A stretch of 64,000 nucleotides of DNA. Source: Pseudomonas cichorii (GTDB lineage Bacteria > Pseudomonadota > Gammaproteobacteria > Pseudomonadales > Pseudomonadaceae). Position numbers and translations under genes: made by a program. Numbering within the stretch: the stretch's first letter is position 1; every line of letters begins with the position of its first letter. This document shows, in pieces, positions 17,935 through 28,121 of the stretch. Location of the stretch: contig NZ_CP074349.1 in assembly GCF_018343775.1 (NCBI RefSeq), positions 186,001-250,000 of the forward strand. Reading direction: 5' to 3'. A model generated the notes under the pieces. That model saw only the letters and a program-made list of their open reading frames with translations. It did not search any database and was not told the DNA's origin.

Positions 17935-19182
17935 TTACTCCGGCAGCAGGCTTTCGCCAGCGAACAGCTCGGTCACGGTTTCGCGACGACGCACTTCAAA
18001 GGCTTGTGAACCATCGACCAACACTTCGGCAGCACGGCCGCGCGTGTTGTAGTTCGAACTCATGACAAAACCATAGGCGCCGGCCGAGTGAACAGCCAGC
18101 AAATCGCCTTCAGCCAGAGCCAGTTCGCGGCTCTTGGCCAGAAAATCACCGGTTTCGCAGATCGGGCCGACGATGTCATAAGTGCGTGCTGCGCCATCAC
18201 GTGGGCGCACGGCTGTGACATCCATCCAGGCCTGATACAGCGCCGGACGGATCAGGTCGTTCATGGCCGCATCGACGATGGCGAAATCCTTGTGCTCGGT
18301 GTGCTTGAGGTACTCGACCTGAGTCAGCAGCACGCCGGCATTGGCCACGATGAAGCGGCCCGGCTCGAACATCAGCCCCAGGTCGCGACCGGCAAGGCGC
18401 TCGCGCACGGCCTTGATGTAGTTGGCCGCCAATGGTGGCTCTTCGTCGCGATAACGCACGCCCAGGCCGCCACCCAGATCGATATGACGCAAGTGAATGC
18501 CGCAATCGCCAAGACGATCCACCAGATCCAGCAGGCGATCCAGTGCATCGATGAAGGGTTCCAGGGTCGTCAGTTGCGAGCCGATATGGCAGTCGACACC
18601 CAGGACTTCCAGGTTCGGCAACTGCGAGGCGCGAACGTAGACGTCTTCGGCATCCGCGATGGCGATGCCGAACTTGTTCTCTTTAAGGCCTGTGGAAATG
18701 TACGGGTGAGTGCCTGCATCCACGTCCGGGTTGACGCGCAGGGAGATCGGCGCACGGACATTCAGCTCGGCCGCCACGACTTGAAGGCGTTCGAGTTCGT
18801 CAGTGGACTCGACGTTGAAGCAATGCACGCCGACTTCAAGGGCGCGGCGCATGTCGTCTCGGGTCTTGCCGACGCCGGAGAATACGATCTTGTCGGCTTT
18901 GCCGCCGGCTGCCAGCACACGCTCCAGTTCGCCACGGGACACGATGTCGAAACCGGCGCCCAGACGCGCCAGGACATTGAGTACGCCCAGGTTGGAGTTG
19001 GCTTTTACGGCGAAGCACACCAGATGAGGCATGCCGCTCAGGGCGTCGGCGTAGGCACGGTATTGCGCTTCGATATGAGCGCGGGAGTAGACATAGGTCG
19101 GCGTGCCGAAACGCTCGGCAATGGCAGACAGGGCTACTCCTTCCGCGAACAGCTCACCGTCGCGGTAGTTGAAGGCGTCCAT
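17935..19182 (-). CDS. lysA: Diaminopimelate decarboxylase
   Basis: A 415-residue PLP enzyme of the alanine-racemase-like fold. The PLP lysine is in CFAVKANSN, substrate and PLP motifs in [23 protein letters not shown] and [11 protein letters not shown], and the partner-subunit Cys in [12 protein letters not shown]. It makes lysine from meso-DAP, following dapF in the pathway though preceding it in the operon. Confidence 0.97.
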   Translation of the reverse strand: MDAFNYRDGELFAEGVALSAIAERFGTPTYVYSRAHIEAQYRAYADALSGMPHLVCFAVKANSNLGVLNVLARLGAGFDIVSRGELERVLAAGGKADKIVFSGVGKTRDDMRRALEVGVHCFNVESTDELERLQVVAAELNVRAPISLRVNPDVDAGTHPYISTGLKENKFGIAIADAEDVYVRASQLPNLEVLGVDCHIGSQLTTLEPFIDALDRLLDLVDRLGDCGIHLRHIDLGGGLGVRYRDEEPPLAANYIKAVRERLAGRDLGLMFEPGRFIVANAGVLLTQVEYLKHTEHKDFAIVDAAMNDLIRPALYQAWMDVTAVRPRDGAARTYDIVGPICETGDFLAKSRELALAEGDLLAVHSAGAYGFVMSSNYNTRGRAAEVLVDGSQAFEVRRRETVTELFAGESLLPE

Positions 19183-19191
19183 GTAATTCCC

Positions 19192-19338
19192 TTAAAGATG
19201 CTTGTGCGATTGCGATTTGGCTTGTTCGTCGGATGATTTGGTGTCATCGGGCAGGTAGAGCGGGCCTTTCTGGCCGCACGCAGTGACAAGACAAGCGACC
19301 GCGACGAGCGCAGCAAGCGAAGAGATCAGGCGCTTCAT
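19192..19338 (-). CDS. lptM: LptM (YifL) lipoprotein
   Basis: A 48-residue lipoprotein: signal peptide with lipobox VTACG (Cys at residue 21), then the diagnostic GQKGPLYLPDD. E. coli LptM stabilises the LptDE lipopolysaccharide translocon in the outer membrane. It begins the lysA operon, 9 nt upstream of lysA, and is divergent from cyaY. Confidence 0.9.
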   Translation of the reverse strand: MKRLISSLAALVAVACLVTACGQKGPLYLPDDTKSSDEQAKSQSHKHL

Positions 19339-19555
19339 GGCGAAATCCTTTGTAAAAGCATTAATTGCGCCCGAGTATACCGGCCACCCGGCGGCTTGCC
19401 TATGCAGGTGCCCACCCGTCCGGCGGGCCTTTGACGTTATCGTTGGATATGAACTGTTGCAGGGCGCGTCTGGCGGGTATGTTTTGCATTTGCCTTGCGG
19501 CGTCCGTATCTTGCGACCCTGTGCCATAAGCAGAAAATTTTTCGAGGTTCCCGTA

Positions 19556-19888
19556 ATGAGTTTGACCGAAGCCCGTTTTCACGATCTGGTGGATGCTACC
19601 CAGCAAGCGCTGGAAGACATTTTCGACGAGAGCGATCTGGATCTGGACCTTGAAAACTCTGCTGGCGTACTGACCGTAAAGTTCGAGAACGGCACCCAGC
19701 TCATCTTCAGCCGTCAGGAGCCGCTGCGTCAGCTCTGGCTGGCAGCGCGTTCGGGCGGCTTTCATTTTGACTACGACGAAGAAACCAGCCGCTGGGTATG
19801 CGACAGCAGCGACGAGTTGCTGAGCGAGATGCTGGTACGCATCACTCAGGAGCAGGCTGGCGTCGAACTGGATTTCGACGAGATCTGA
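19556..19888 (+). CDS. cyaY: Frataxin-like iron donor CyaY
   Basis: A 110-residue frataxin with the acidic helix (LVDATQQALEDIFDESDLDL), the beta-strand motif GVLTVKFENGTQLIFSRQEP, and QLWLAARSGGFHF. It binds IscS and iron to tune Fe-S assembly. The ATG at 19556 starts just after CGAGGTTCCCGTA. Divergent from lptM. Confidence 0.95.
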   Translation: MSLTEARFHDLVDATQQALEDIFDESDLDLDLENSAGVLTVKFENGTQLIFSRQEPLRQLWLAARSGGFHFDYDEETSRWVCDSSDELLSEMLVRITQEQAGVELDFDEI

Positions 19889-19890
19889 TC

Positions 19891-20139
19891 GTGACCGATA
19901 ACACTACGCCCGCACCTGCCCGGCCACCCAAACCGTTGTTCAGCAACGTCAGCCCTGCCGTGCCTTCGCCCTGTGTCAGCCTGTGTCGGCTCGACGAGCA
20001 GAAAGTTTGTCTGGGCTGCTTTCGCCATGTGGAAGACATTCGCGAATGGCGCTCGGCTGATGATGATCGACGCCGTCAGATTCGCCGCAACGCCGACCAG
20101 CGCCGGGCGCTTGCCCAGGAAAACCGCATCGCGGGCTAA
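19891..20139 (+). CDS. DUF1289 small cysteine-motif protein
   Basis: An 82-residue protein from a GTG 2 nt after the cyaY stop, so likely coupled to it. The family signature is CVSLCRLDEQKVCLGCFR, four cysteines that could bind a metal, followed by a basic helix (DDRRRQIRRNADQRRALA). No function is established. An earlier in-frame start would overlap cyaY by ~90 nt and was rejected. Confidence 0.82.
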   Translation: MTDNTTPAPARPPKPLFSNVSPAVPSPCVSLCRLDEQKVCLGCFRHVEDIREWRSADDDRRRQIRRNADQRRALAQENRIAG

Positions 20140-20211
20140 CGCCCTGTCGGGTTGTGTATTTATTGGCTGATGTTAATGTCAGAACCTGCTTCTCTAGATA
20201 GAGAGGCCTGT

Positions 20212-20240
20212 CAAAACCCCGCCGGATCGGCGGGGTTTTG
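20212..20240 (+). terminator. Rho-independent terminator between DUF1289 and rnk
   Basis: CAAAACCCCGCC, GGATC, GGCGGGGTTTTG. The poly-A/poly-T symmetric stem could end transcription in both directions; it ends 36 nt before the rnk start. Confidence 0.85.
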
Positions 20241-20276
20241 CTTTTGTTGCGCAGAAAAAAGGAGACTGCCCGAATC

Positions 20277-20684
20277 ATGAACACCGCACCTTCCATTATC
20301 CTCACCCGGCTCGATGTCCAGCGTCTTGAGCGCCTTATCGACAGCCAGACGCAGTCCATCCCCGGCATCGAGGCCTTGCAGGCTGAGCTGGACCGGGCCG
20401 AACAGATCGTCGGTCACGATGAAGTGCCTGCCGGGCTGGTGACCATGAATTCACGTGTGCATTGCCGTGAAGAGAGCAGTGGCAAGGACTATCACCTCAA
20501 GCTTGTATACCCGCAGGACGCGGGCGCCGAAGGCACGGTTTCGGTACTGGCACCGGTAGGCTCCGCCCTGCTGGGCTTGCAGGTCGGCCAACACATAGAC
20601 TGGCCCGCCCCGGGCGGCAAGACACTCAAGCTCACCCTGCTGGCGGTGGAATATCAGCCGGAGGCGGCGGGGGAATATTTGTAG
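20277..20684 (+). CDS. rnk: Regulator of nucleoside diphosphate kinase (Rnk)
   Basis: A 135-residue protein with an N-terminal coiled segment (LDVQRLERLIDSQTQSIPGI) and a C-terminal GreA/GreB-like domain (VSVLAPVGSALLGLQVGQHI, then WPAPGG). Rnk binds RNA polymerase; in P. aeruginosa and E. coli it is linked to Ndk levels and alginate. GGAG lies 12 nt before the ATG. Confidence 0.93.
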   Translation: MNTAPSIILTRLDVQRLERLIDSQTQSIPGIEALQAELDRAEQIVGHDEVPAGLVTMNSRVHCREESSGKDYHLKLVYPQDAGAEGTVSVLAPVGSALLGLQVGQHIDWPAPGGKTLKLTLLAVEYQPEAAGEYL

Positions 20685-20694
20685 GGGAAGTTGC

Positions 20695-20721
20695 AAGCTG
20701 CAAGCTTTTGACTTGCAGCTT
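20695..20721. repeat. Short dispersed hairpin (copy 1)
   Basis: AAGCTGCAAG, CTTTTGA, CTTGCAGCTT: a perfect 10-bp stem between convergent rnk and cyaA, overlapping the cyaA stop. Its loop and flank (CAAGCTTTTGACTTG) recur in the hairpin at 40284. Confidence 0.7.
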
Positions 20722-23572
20722 ACTTACTGCTCTTCTCCATTTCCTCATTCAACGCCTTTTCCAGCTCTGCCTTGTGGCGCAGAAACAGGATGCTTTGTCC
20801 GTGGCCATCATCCAGCAGGCCGGAGAGGTCCAGGTCGGTGATGTAGCAGCGATAGCGTTGCGATTCCTGGCGGCGTTCGAGGATTTGTTGGGCGACCACG
20901 GCAAACAGTTGGTCGCCATGTTCCAGTTCCGAGAATTCGCTGTTGTCGCAATACAGCGTGACGTTCAACTGGCCCGGTGAGGTTTCTTCGATAATCGCCT
21001 GCACGTCGTAGTACGGCTTGTCCGCAGCGGTCGGCGCGGGGTGGGGTTCGATACGTCGGGCGCGGCCTGCGCCCGATGGCAATACCTGGTAATACAGCAT
21101 GTCCAGCAGGACAGGTTCTGCCGGGTTATCCAGTGGTAGCGATGCGCCGCGTCGATAGACCAGTGAATGGAAGAAGCGCTGCAAGGGTAGCAGCAGGCTC
21201 TGTTCGTCGTGATACGGCAAGCGCTGGTGCCAGAGTGCGTTGTGTTCGTCGAGCACATACAGGTCGGCGTCCGGCTCGTTGACCCGATAGAACACCTGAA
21301 TGCACTCCGGCTGCCCATGGGGCAGGATCAGCGCCAGGTCGTGGTCGTCCAGAGCTTGCGGGTCCAGGTGCAGCGGGCTGTAGAGCGGCGACTCCTCGCC
21401 CAGATAATTGAACAGCCCCGGCAGGCTGTTGACCACCACATGACCCACTTGCCCTGGTGTCATTTTCAGTACGTGATACTGCTGTTGCACCTGAATCAGG
21501 TAACGGTGGTTCAGCCCTCTGGCGAGCAGCAACTGCGCAGTATTGATCAACTCTTCGACCCGCTGCGCAATGGCCGGCGCCCGGTTATGGCAGAAGCAGC
21601 GCACACGTATGCGTGGCTGGGCCTCGCCTTCTGGCAGATTGCTGAGCAGTTCGCTCATGCAGTCGAGCAGGGCGTGAGGGCCGTCGTAGCGGCTGACCAG
21701 TGTTTCATTCCAGCTATTGAGAGTGATCTGGTCCAGCGTCAGCACCAGATTTTCCCGCACGCCTGCATAACTGAGCGAGTCGGTGCGCTCGGTCGTCATC
21801 AGGATATTCAGCTCGCGATGGTGCCTGAGCGGATCGACGCCCACGTTTACCAGCAGCAATATCTCATTGGGCACACTGGGTTTGAGCAGGTATTCGTCGC
21901 TGACTTCGCTCAGTGGCAGCGGGATCGTCTGCTGCAGGGCGCCCAGCAGGTTGAACAGCTCGAACTCGCTCAGGTCGCTGGGGCCTGGATGCAAGGCCAG
22001 TCGGGTGCTCGTGTCGATCACGCCGTTGCGATGGCACCAGGTCAGCAGCTCAAGCAGTTCGCGGCTTCGCTTGATGGGCGAGAAGTTCTGCCATTCATGG
22101 GTGCCCAGATTGCCGTTGTACAAGGCCCACTGGTTTTTCCCCGGCTCGCGCTTGTTGGGCGAGTTCACCAGGGTCAGAGTGTCTTCAGCCAGATCGGGGG
22201 CGATACCCGGGTTGATGAACTCGACTTTGCCCGCCTTGCGCTCGAAGGCGGCATACAAGCGCCGGCCCAGCACGCTGACGTCACGGGCCGTGATGGCGTT
22301 GGGTGCGTTTTGCGTACGGGCGAACTGCACCAGGAAGCGATAGCTGTAATTCAGTTCGTTGACCAGCGAGCGGCGCTCGTGGGCTACCTGCCGGACTTTC
22401 CACTGGCTGCGACTGTCCAGCAGCGCCAGTTGACGCTCATCCCAGCCCCATTCCCTGGTCAGGCGTTCCAGCAGCAGGCGTTGCCAGCTATTGCTGCGCT
22501 GACGGGCCGGGCCGGTGAGCTTTTTGTTGACCTTCAGATACAGGCTGCGACGTACCAGCTCCAGGCGCTCCGATTCGCTGCGGGCCTGCAGGTGCTCTTC
22601 GATCCGCTGGTACACGACCATGTAAGGGTCCAGTTCGTCCAGATCCAGCCTGTTGGCGAATACGGCCTGCTTGAATCGCAGGCTCAAGCACTGAACGTTG
22701 GGGTGTTCGCTGGAGTAGACCTCGATCAGCAACAGTTTGAGGACGGACTTGTAGGGTGACTCGATGCCTTTGAACAGTTGCCAGAGCCCTGCGCCGATGA
22801 ATTCGCCGGGCGGAATGCCGGTCATTGGGCCAAGGTCGAGCACTTCGTTGGCGCGGATGAAGCGTTTGGACAGCAGCGTGTGGGTGTACTCGGCGTAGCG
22901 TTCTTCTTCATAAACCGGCACCAGCCACCACATCGGTGTGCGGCCAGCGAGCCAGATGGCGGTGCGGTAGAACTCATCCAGCAGCAGGTAGTGCTGGCTG
23001 GTGCCGCAGTCGTCGGAACTGAGCTGGGTGTCGCGATCCCCGGTCCGGAAACGTTGCGGGTCGATCAGAAAGAAATGCGCCTCTGCGCCCATGGACGCCG
23101 CCCAGATCTCCAGCGCCTGGCACTTTTTGCGTAGCTCGGCGATGGCTTCCGGGGCCAGATCCGAGTCGTGGCAGACCCAGACATCCATATCGCTCTGCTC
23201 TGCCTGGGCCAGAGTTCCAAGGCTACCCATCAGGAACAGACCGTGGATGGGCTGCGGCGGATTACCGTGGCGGGCCTTATAGGAAAAGGAGCGGGTCAGC
23301 CGCTGAGCCTCTGTCAGCGCCTGGGCGTCAGGTTCGTAATGGGAGACGCCAGCAGGTGTGCTGCTGGAAACGTAGCCGGGCAGCAGCGGGTGATTGACAT
23401 GAAAGCACAGCGGCAGCAGCGTCAGCACGCTTTGCTGGCGAGTCGAAAGCCCTTCCATGGCACGGGCATACCGCCCGTCATTGAGAGTCAGGAAGCGGTT
23501 ACGTAACTGGCTGAGCACCTTGCGGTCGATGCCCTCATCCAGGTCGGGACGAATTTCGGTATTACGCGTCAT
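20720..23572 (-). CDS. cyaA: Class I adenylate cyclase
   Basis: A 950-residue class I cyclase. The N-terminal catalytic domain has the nucleotidyltransferase pattern GSLGTLAQAEQSDMDVWVCH near residues 115-135; the C-terminal half is the large regulatory domain. It makes cAMP for Vfr/CRP-type control. It is convergent with rnk; no promoter was assigned. Confidence 0.95.
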   Translation of the reverse strand: MTRNTEIRPDLDEGIDRKVLSQLRNRFLTLNDGRYARAMEGLSTRQQSVLTLLPLCFHVNHPLLPGYVSSSTPAGVSHYEPDAQALTEAQRLTRSFSYKARHGNPPQPIHGLFLMGSLGTLAQAEQSDMDVWVCHDSDLAPEAIAELRKKCQALEIWAASMGAEAHFFLIDPQRFRTGDRDTQLSSDDCGTSQHYLLLDEFYRTAIWLAGRTPMWWLVPVYEEERYAEYTHTLLSKRFIRANEVLDLGPMTGIPPGEFIGAGLWQLFKGIESPYKSVLKLLLIEVYSSEHPNVQCLSLRFKQAVFANRLDLDELDPYMVVYQRIEEHLQARSESERLELVRRSLYLKVNKKLTGPARQRSNSWQRLLLERLTREWGWDERQLALLDSRSQWKVRQVAHERRSLVNELNYSYRFLVQFARTQNAPNAITARDVSVLGRRLYAAFERKAGKVEFINPGIAPDLAEDTLTLVNSPNKREPGKNQWALYNGNLGTHEWQNFSPIKRSRELLELLTWCHRNGVIDTSTRLALHPGPSDLSEFELFNLLGALQQTIPLPLSEVSDEYLLKPSVPNEILLLVNVGVDPLRHHRELNILMTTERTDSLSYAGVRENLVLTLDQITLNSWNETLVSRYDGPHALLDCMSELLSNLPEGEAQPRIRVRCFCHNRAPAIAQRVEELINTAQLLLARGLNHRYLIQVQQQYHVLKMTPGQVGHVVVNSLPGLFNYLGEESPLYSPLHLDPQALDDHDLALILPHGQPECIQVFYRVNEPDADLYVLDEHNALWHQRLPYHDEQSLLLPLQRFFHSLVYRRGASLPLDNPAEPVLLDMLYYQVLPSGAGRARRIEPHPAPTAADKPYYDVQAIIEETSPGQLNVTLYCDNSEFSELEHGDQLFAVVAQQILERRQESQRYRCYITDLDLSGLLDDGHGQSILFLRHKAELEKALNEEMEKSSK

Positions 23573-23780
23573 CGCAACTCAAGCATCTGGCCTGTGCAGG
23601 CGTTGAAGTGGTTAGCAGATGGCGAAGAAGACTACAGCCCAAGAGGATACATGCACGGTAGGGTTATTATTCTGACGCCGGTTTTTTATCGGCTTACATT
23701 CCCACAAATGGAGGGCCCGCTGCACCTTTTTGTTTGCGCGGCAGGCCCTGATGTCAGATATTCAAGGCAAAAACAAAGCT

Positions 23781-23866
23781 TGTAGGAGGCAGCTTGCTGG
23801 CGAAGGGGCAATGAAACCGGTACATCGTTGCGCCCGTTACTGAAGTCTTTGCCAGCAAGCGGCCTT
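23781..23866. repeat. Long REP-like inverted repeat
   Basis: TAGGAGGCAGCTTGCTGGCGAAG pairs imperfectly with CTTTGCCAGCAAGCGGCC across ~45 nt. A half copy with GCCAGCAAGCTGCCTCC is at ~57349-57367. Apart from this repeat, the gap 23573-23886 holds no gene I can support. Confidence 0.65.
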
Positions 23867-23886
23867 CAACAAAGTGATGCGGCTTT

Positions 23887-24135
23887 TCAGGCGGCCTCTT
23901 CGGAGACGTTCAGGATGGTCAGCAGCGATTGGGCATGCTCGGCGGCTTCAAGCCCGAGGCTAGTCAGATAGCCACCATCAACTTGGGTGGTGAGGCCTTT
24001 TTCAAAAAGTCTTTTTGCAGCCGCAATGGCTGTCGGGGCGGCCACATGGTGGACTTTGAGGCCTTCCTGGGTGTTACCCAGATTGAACAGTGCAAGGATT
24101 TCCAGTTCGGCAACCAGCTCAGGGGTATACGACAT
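23887..24135 (-). CDS. TIGR02647-family small protein
   Basis: An 82-residue protein recognised as the TIGR02647 family of gamma-proteobacteria: MSYTPELVAELEILALFNLG, then HHVAAPTAIAAAKRLFEKGL and LTSLGLEAAEHAQSLL. It looks like a small helical winged-helix-type domain; the family is sometimes labelled DNA-binding without proof. It sits upstream of cyaA on the same strand, 314 nt away. Confidence 0.82.
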   Translation of the reverse strand: MSYTPELVAELEILALFNLGNTQEGLKVHHVAAPTAIAAAKRLFEKGLTTQVDGGYLTSLGLEAAEHAQSLLTILNVSEEAA

Positions 24136-24238
24136 AAGGACTCCAGACTTTTATAGTTGGCTGGATCGTGAGGGTTACAGAATCGACAAGGCTGTTTGAC
24201 ACGTCGGCTCTGTATGACCGTTAACGCCAGCTTGCAGG

Positions 24239-24274
24239 AAAGCCCCTATGGTTTGATTGGCAGAGGGGCCTTTG
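24239..24274 (-). terminator. Possible terminator after the 24331 gene
   Basis: On the minus strand AAAGGCCCCT and AGGGGCTTT pair across a 16-nt loop. No strong T-run follows, so this is weak. Confidence 0.35.
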
Positions 24275-24330
24275 CAGTGTAGCCAGTGCCTGGAATCTTT
24301 GCAGCATATCTCTTGCCGGAATATCGCAAG

Positions 24331-24606
24331 TCAGGCTTCGGGCGGCAGTTCCGGCAAGGCGCGCAGGGCGGTTTCATACCACTGGGTATTGAATGGCCGG
24401 TCTTCTTCGAGCATGGCGTCAATCTCGATGGCCAGTACATGGGCCATCAGCTCAAGAATGTCTTCACGCTCATAACCGACCAGGGTCAGCTTGTTGTAGG
24501 TGGCCTTGGCGGCTGGCGGGTTATCTGCCTCGATCTGGTTTTCAATCGCTTCGATCAGGGTCGATGCGGTGAACTCTTCTTCATCGTTATCGATTGGGTC
24601 GGTCAT
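24331..24606 (-). CDS. Conserved hypothetical protein (91 aa)
   Basis: An acidic, helical 91-residue protein (MTDPIDNDEEEFTASTLIEA, then YNKLTLVGYEREDILELMAH and VLAIEIDAMLEEDRPFN). I know similar small proteins in Pseudomonas but no function. The central GYEREDILELMAHVLA resembles a short motif seen in DUF1841-like proteins; I do not assign that family. Divergent from the GST gene. Confidence 0.75.
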   Translation of the reverse strand: MTDPIDNDEEEFTASTLIEAIENQIEADNPPAAKATYNKLTLVGYEREDILELMAHVLAIEIDAMLEEDRPFNTQWYETALRALPELPPEA

Positions 24607-24784
24607 GGTAAATCCTCAGTGAAGGCTGGCAGTTTAACTGGATTCTTTTGCCTGTGTCGGGATCAGTGAAGCCTGCCTGTCAGAACGGTCCTCAAGTTGT
24701 GTGAGGGACGCTTAACCCACTGACATTTATGGAAAAGTATATAAAAGTACCGCCACCGAAAACTTGAAGGTCATGGAGGCCGAC

Positions 24785-25459
24785 GTGCTGAAGCTTTATG
24801 GTTTTGCCGCAAGCAATTATTTCAATATGGTCAAGCTGGCGCTGCTGGAGAAGCAGTTACCCTTTGAAATGGTTGCGCTGCATGGATGCCAGAATCCTGA
24901 GGTTCTGGCGATCAGTGCGCGAGGCAAGGTGCCGATACTGGAAACCGACCAGGGTTTCATCAGTGAGACGGATGTCATCCTGCGTTACATCGAGGAAACC
25001 CAGCCCGGTCGGGCACTGCTTCCCGAGGACCCATTCTCCCGCGCCCAGGTCTGGACCATCGCCAAGGAAATCGAACTGTATATCGAGTTGCCAGCGCGGC
25101 TGTGTTACGTCGAAGCGATCTTCGGTGGGCGGCCCACTCCTGAGGACCTCAAGGCCAAGGCTCGCCGGGACTTGCTCAAGGGGTTTCAGGCCTTGGCCCA
25201 GCGTGCCCGTTTTGCACCCTATGTGGCGGGCGAGAACTTCACTCTGGCGGATCTGTATTTTCTTTACAGCGTCGACCATGCCCAGCAAGTCGCTGAGAAA
25301 CTGTTCGGTCTTGATCTGTTGCGGGACATGCCGGGTGCGCGGGCTCTGCTTGAGCATCTGGCACTCAATCCGAATGTGCAGCAGGTAGCGGCCGACAGGG
25401 AAGCTGAATGGCCATCATTCCTGGCGCGTGTCCAGGCGGTGGCGCGCAAGGCAGGGTAG
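24785..25459 (+). CDS. Glutathione S-transferase family protein
   Basis: A 224-residue GST: N-terminal thioredoxin-like domain (LKLYGFAASNYFNMVKLALL, KVPILETDQGFISETDVILR with the cis-Pro and glutathione-binding Glu/Ser-Glu-Thr) and C-terminal helical domain (APYVAGENFTLADLYFLYSV). The start is taken as GTG at 24785 because GGAGG is 5 nt upstream and the family begins with (M/V)LKLYG; ATG at 24773 is an alternative. The substrate is unknown. Confidence 0.9.
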   Translation: MLKLYGFAASNYFNMVKLALLEKQLPFEMVALHGCQNPEVLAISARGKVPILETDQGFISETDVILRYIEETQPGRALLPEDPFSRAQVWTIAKEIELYIELPARLCYVEAIFGGRPTPEDLKAKARRDLLKGFQALAQRARFAPYVAGENFTLADLYFLYSVDHAQQVAEKLFGLDLLRDMPGARALLEHLALNPNVQQVAADREAEWPSFLARVQAVARKAG

Positions 25460-25472
25460 ATAAGGTTCTGCT

Positions 25473-25503
25473 CCGTCGCGGCCAGGTGGGCTGGCCGCGA
25501 CGG
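25473..25503. terminator. Bidirectional terminator between GST and argH
   Basis: A perfect 13-bp stem (CCGTCGCGGCCAG / CTGGCCGCGACGG) with loop GTGGG between the two convergent genes, followed on the plus strand by CGACAGTTTT. Confidence 0.8.
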
Positions 25504-25511
25504 CGACAGTT

Positions 25512-26906
25512 TTAGCGGTTTTCCAGCAGCGCCTTGCCACGAACCACGGCTGCCCGGACTTGCTCCGGAGCGGTGCCGCCAATGTGGTTGCGGGCATTGA
25601 CCGAGCCTTCCAGGGTCAGTACGGCAAATACGTCCTGCTCGATCTGATCGCTGAATTTACGCAGTTCTTCCAGACTCATTTCCGCCAGATCCTTGCCGGT
25701 TTCCACGCCGTATTTCACGGCATGACCGACGATTTCGTGGCAGTCACGGAATGGCAGGCCGCGGCGCACCAGATAGTCCGCCAGGTCGGTGGCGGTGGAG
25801 AAACCGCGCAGCGCCGCTTCACGCATGATGGCGTGCTTTGGCTTGATGGCCGGGATCATGTCGGCAAAGGCGCGCAACGAGTCACGCAAGGTGTCGGCTG
25901 CGTCGAACAGCGGCTCCTTGTCTTCCTGGTTGTCCTTGTTGTAGGCCAGTGGCTGGCCTTTCATCAGGGTCAGCAAGCCCATCAGCGCACCAAACACGCG
26001 GCCGCTCTTGCCACGAACCAGTTCCGGTACGTCCGGGTTCTTCTTCTGCGGCATGATCGAACTGCCCGTGCAGAAGCGGTCCGGAAGGTCGATGAACTGG
26101 AACTGGGCGCTGGTCCAGAGCACCAGCTCTTCGGAGAAGCGCGACAGGTGCATCATGGCAACCGAAGCGGCAGAGCAGAACTCGATGGCGAAGTCGCGAT
26201 CCGAGACGCCGTCCAGGGAGTTGCCGCCTACGGCGTCGAAACCCAGCAGCTTGCAGGTCAGCTCGCGGTCGATCGGGTAGGTGGTGCCTGCCAGTGCGGC
26301 GCTGCCCAGCGGCATGCGGTTCAGGCGCTTGCGGCAGTCGACCAGACGCTCGTAGTCGCGGCTGAGCATTTCGAACCAGGCCAGCATGTGGTGACCGAAC
26401 GTCACTGGCTGGGCGGTCTGCAGGTGGGTGAAACCCGGCATGATGGTTTCGGCTTCACGTTCGGCCTGCTCCAGCAGCCCTTTCTGCAGGCGCGTGATTT
26501 CGCTGAGGATCAGGTCGATTTCGTCACGCAGCCACAGGCGGATATCGGTGGCGACCTGATCGTTGCGGCTACGGCCTGTGTGCAGCTTCTTGCCGGTGAT
26601 GCCGATGCGGTCGGTCAGACGCGCTTCGATGTTCATGTGCACGTCTTCCAGGTCGACGCGCCACTCGAAACTGCCGGCTTCGATCTCGCTCTGGATGGTT
26701 TTCAGGCCATCGATGATGGTGTCGCGCTCGGCTTCGGTCAGGACGCCGACCTGAGCCAGCATCGTAGCGTGGGCGATAGAACCCATGATGTCGTGACGAT
26801 ACAGGCGTTGATCGAAGGTGACGGAGGCCGTGAAGCGCGCGACGAAGGCGTCGACGGGCTCACTGAAACGGCCGCCCCAGGACTGGTTGGTCTTGTCGGT
26901 GCTCAT
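25512..26906 (-). CDS. argH: Argininosuccinate lyase
   Basis: A 464-residue fumarase-superfamily enzyme for the last step of arginine synthesis. The signature loop [12 protein letters not shown] and the motif [13 protein letters not shown] are present, as is [12 protein letters not shown] [14 protein letters not shown]. The start at 26906 ([17 protein letters not shown]) is the family N-terminus; a 16-residue in-frame extension was rejected. Divergent from algZ. Confidence 0.97.
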   Translation of the reverse strand: MSTDKTNQSWGGRFSEPVDAFVARFTASVTFDQRLYRHDIMGSIAHATMLAQVGVLTEAERDTIIDGLKTIQSEIEAGSFEWRVDLEDVHMNIEARLTDRIGITGKKLHTGRSRNDQVATDIRLWLRDEIDLILSEITRLQKGLLEQAEREAETIMPGFTHLQTAQPVTFGHHMLAWFEMLSRDYERLVDCRKRLNRMPLGSAALAGTTYPIDRELTCKLLGFDAVGGNSLDGVSDRDFAIEFCSAASVAMMHLSRFSEELVLWTSAQFQFIDLPDRFCTGSSIMPQKKNPDVPELVRGKSGRVFGALMGLLTLMKGQPLAYNKDNQEDKEPLFDAADTLRDSLRAFADMIPAIKPKHAIMREAALRGFSTATDLADYLVRRGLPFRDCHEIVGHAVKYGVETGKDLAEMSLEELRKFSDQIEQDVFAVLTLEGSVNARNHIGGTAPEQVRAAVVRGKALLENR

Positions 26907-27053
26907 GGATTCGCTCGTTGCTCTGCTGAAAGTGGCGTGCCCGCTTCGTGGCACAAGGGCGTCGGCGATGATAACAGGTTGTTGCTTTTTTATTCTCGGA
27001 TGGCTTGCCGCTGACGATGCCAGGGACGAGACTGGGCCTATGTGAGAGGACCT

Positions 27054-28121
27054 ATGAAACCCGATTCCAGAACGACTCCCGGCAAGGATTTTTTCCTGCC
27101 TGAACTATGCTTGCCGCAGACGCTGCTGGTGCTCATCGTGCTGGCCGAACTGCTGGTGCTGGTCATGGTGCTGCTCGAACCCATGAGCCAGGGGTTCGAT
27201 TGGGTGTGCCTGGCGCTGATGTCGATGTTCGTGCAGTGGATCGTCCTGCTGTCGGCGGCCCTGCTGTGTGGGCTTCGCCCCTGGCTGGCACGTCTTTCAC
27301 CGGGGCTTGCAGGTATTCTCAGCTGCATGCTGGTAGTGGGTCTAACCTTGTTGTGTACGGCGGTGACGGATGTCTGCCAACTGACCGGCAGGATTTCGCC
27401 GGGCAGCATGGTCGAGCGCTATATCCGCTATTCGTTGATCGCGTTGATCATGTCCGCGCTGATGTTGCGCTACTTTTATCTCCAGAGTCAGTGGCGAAAG
27501 CAGCAGCAGGGGGAATTGCAGGCCAGGATCGAATCGCTTCAGGCCAGGATTCGTCCGCATTTTCTGTTCAACACGCTCAACAGCATTGCCAGTCTGGTGG
27601 CCAGCAATCCGGTCAAGGCCGAGCAGGCCGTACTGGATCTGTCGGACCTGTTTCGCGCCAGCCTGGCCAAGCCCGGAAGCCTGGTGACCTGGCACGAAGA
27701 ACTGGCGTTGGCGAAACGATATTTATCGATTGAGCAATATCGTCTCGGCGAGCGTCTACAGTTGGACTGGAGGGTGAGCGCAATTCCTGATGATTTGCCC
27801 ATTCCCCAGCTGACCTTGCAGCCATTGCTGGAAAACGCCTTGATCTATGGCATTGCTCCGCGCATCGAAGGGGGCATAGTTACAGTCGAGGCAGACTATG
27901 AAGGGGGAGAGTTCATATTGTGTGTCAGCAATCCCTATGAAGAAGTTGCCACACGGCAGACTTCCAACGGTACTCAACAGGCCCTGTTGAATATAGGTGC
28001 ACGTATTACGGCACTTTTTGGCCCGCACGCCAGTCTGAGCGTGGAGCGCCGTGATGGTCGTCACTACACCTGTCTACGCTATCCTTGTGCGAGACTCACG
28101 CAGGAAGCCAGAGCAATATGA
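27054..28121 (+). CDS. algZ: Sensor kinase AlgZ (FimS)
   Basis: A 355-residue LytS-type kinase. Four membrane segments occupy roughly residues 15-145, followed by the His_kinase region with the phospho-acceptor in [16 protein letters not shown] and the ATPase domain ([20 protein letters not shown]). The usual glycine-rich ATP lid is not obvious, as is known for AlgZ. It pairs with AlgR in alginate and twitching control. The ATG at 27054 ([12 protein letters not shown]) was preferred to the GTG at 27042. Stop overlaps the algR start (ATGA). Confidence 0.94.
   Translation: MKPDSRTTPGKDFFLPELCLPQTLLVLIVLAELLVLVMVLLEPMSQGFDWVCLALMSMFVQWIVLLSAALLCGLRPWLARLSPGLAGILSCMLVVGLTLLCTAVTDVCQLTGRISPGSMVERYIRYSLIALIMSALMLRYFYLQSQWRKQQQGELQARIESLQARIRPHFLFNTLNSIASLVASNPVKAEQAVLDLSDLFRASLAKPGSLVTWHEELALAKRYLSIEQYRLGERLQLDWRVSAIPDDLPIPQLTLQPLLENALIYGIAPRIEGGIVTVEADYEGGEFILCVSNPYEEVATRQTSNGTQQALLNIGARITALFGPHASLSVERRDGRHYTCLRYPCARLTQEARAI

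Noticed and set aside
21209..22759. 516-codon open frame antisense to cyaA
   Set aside because: Shadow of the cyaA reading frame; His/Gln-rich composition typical of antisense frames in GC-rich genes.
25560..27014. 484-codon open frame antisense to argH
   Set aside because: argH is certain by its motifs, and the opposite frame has no recognisable domain.
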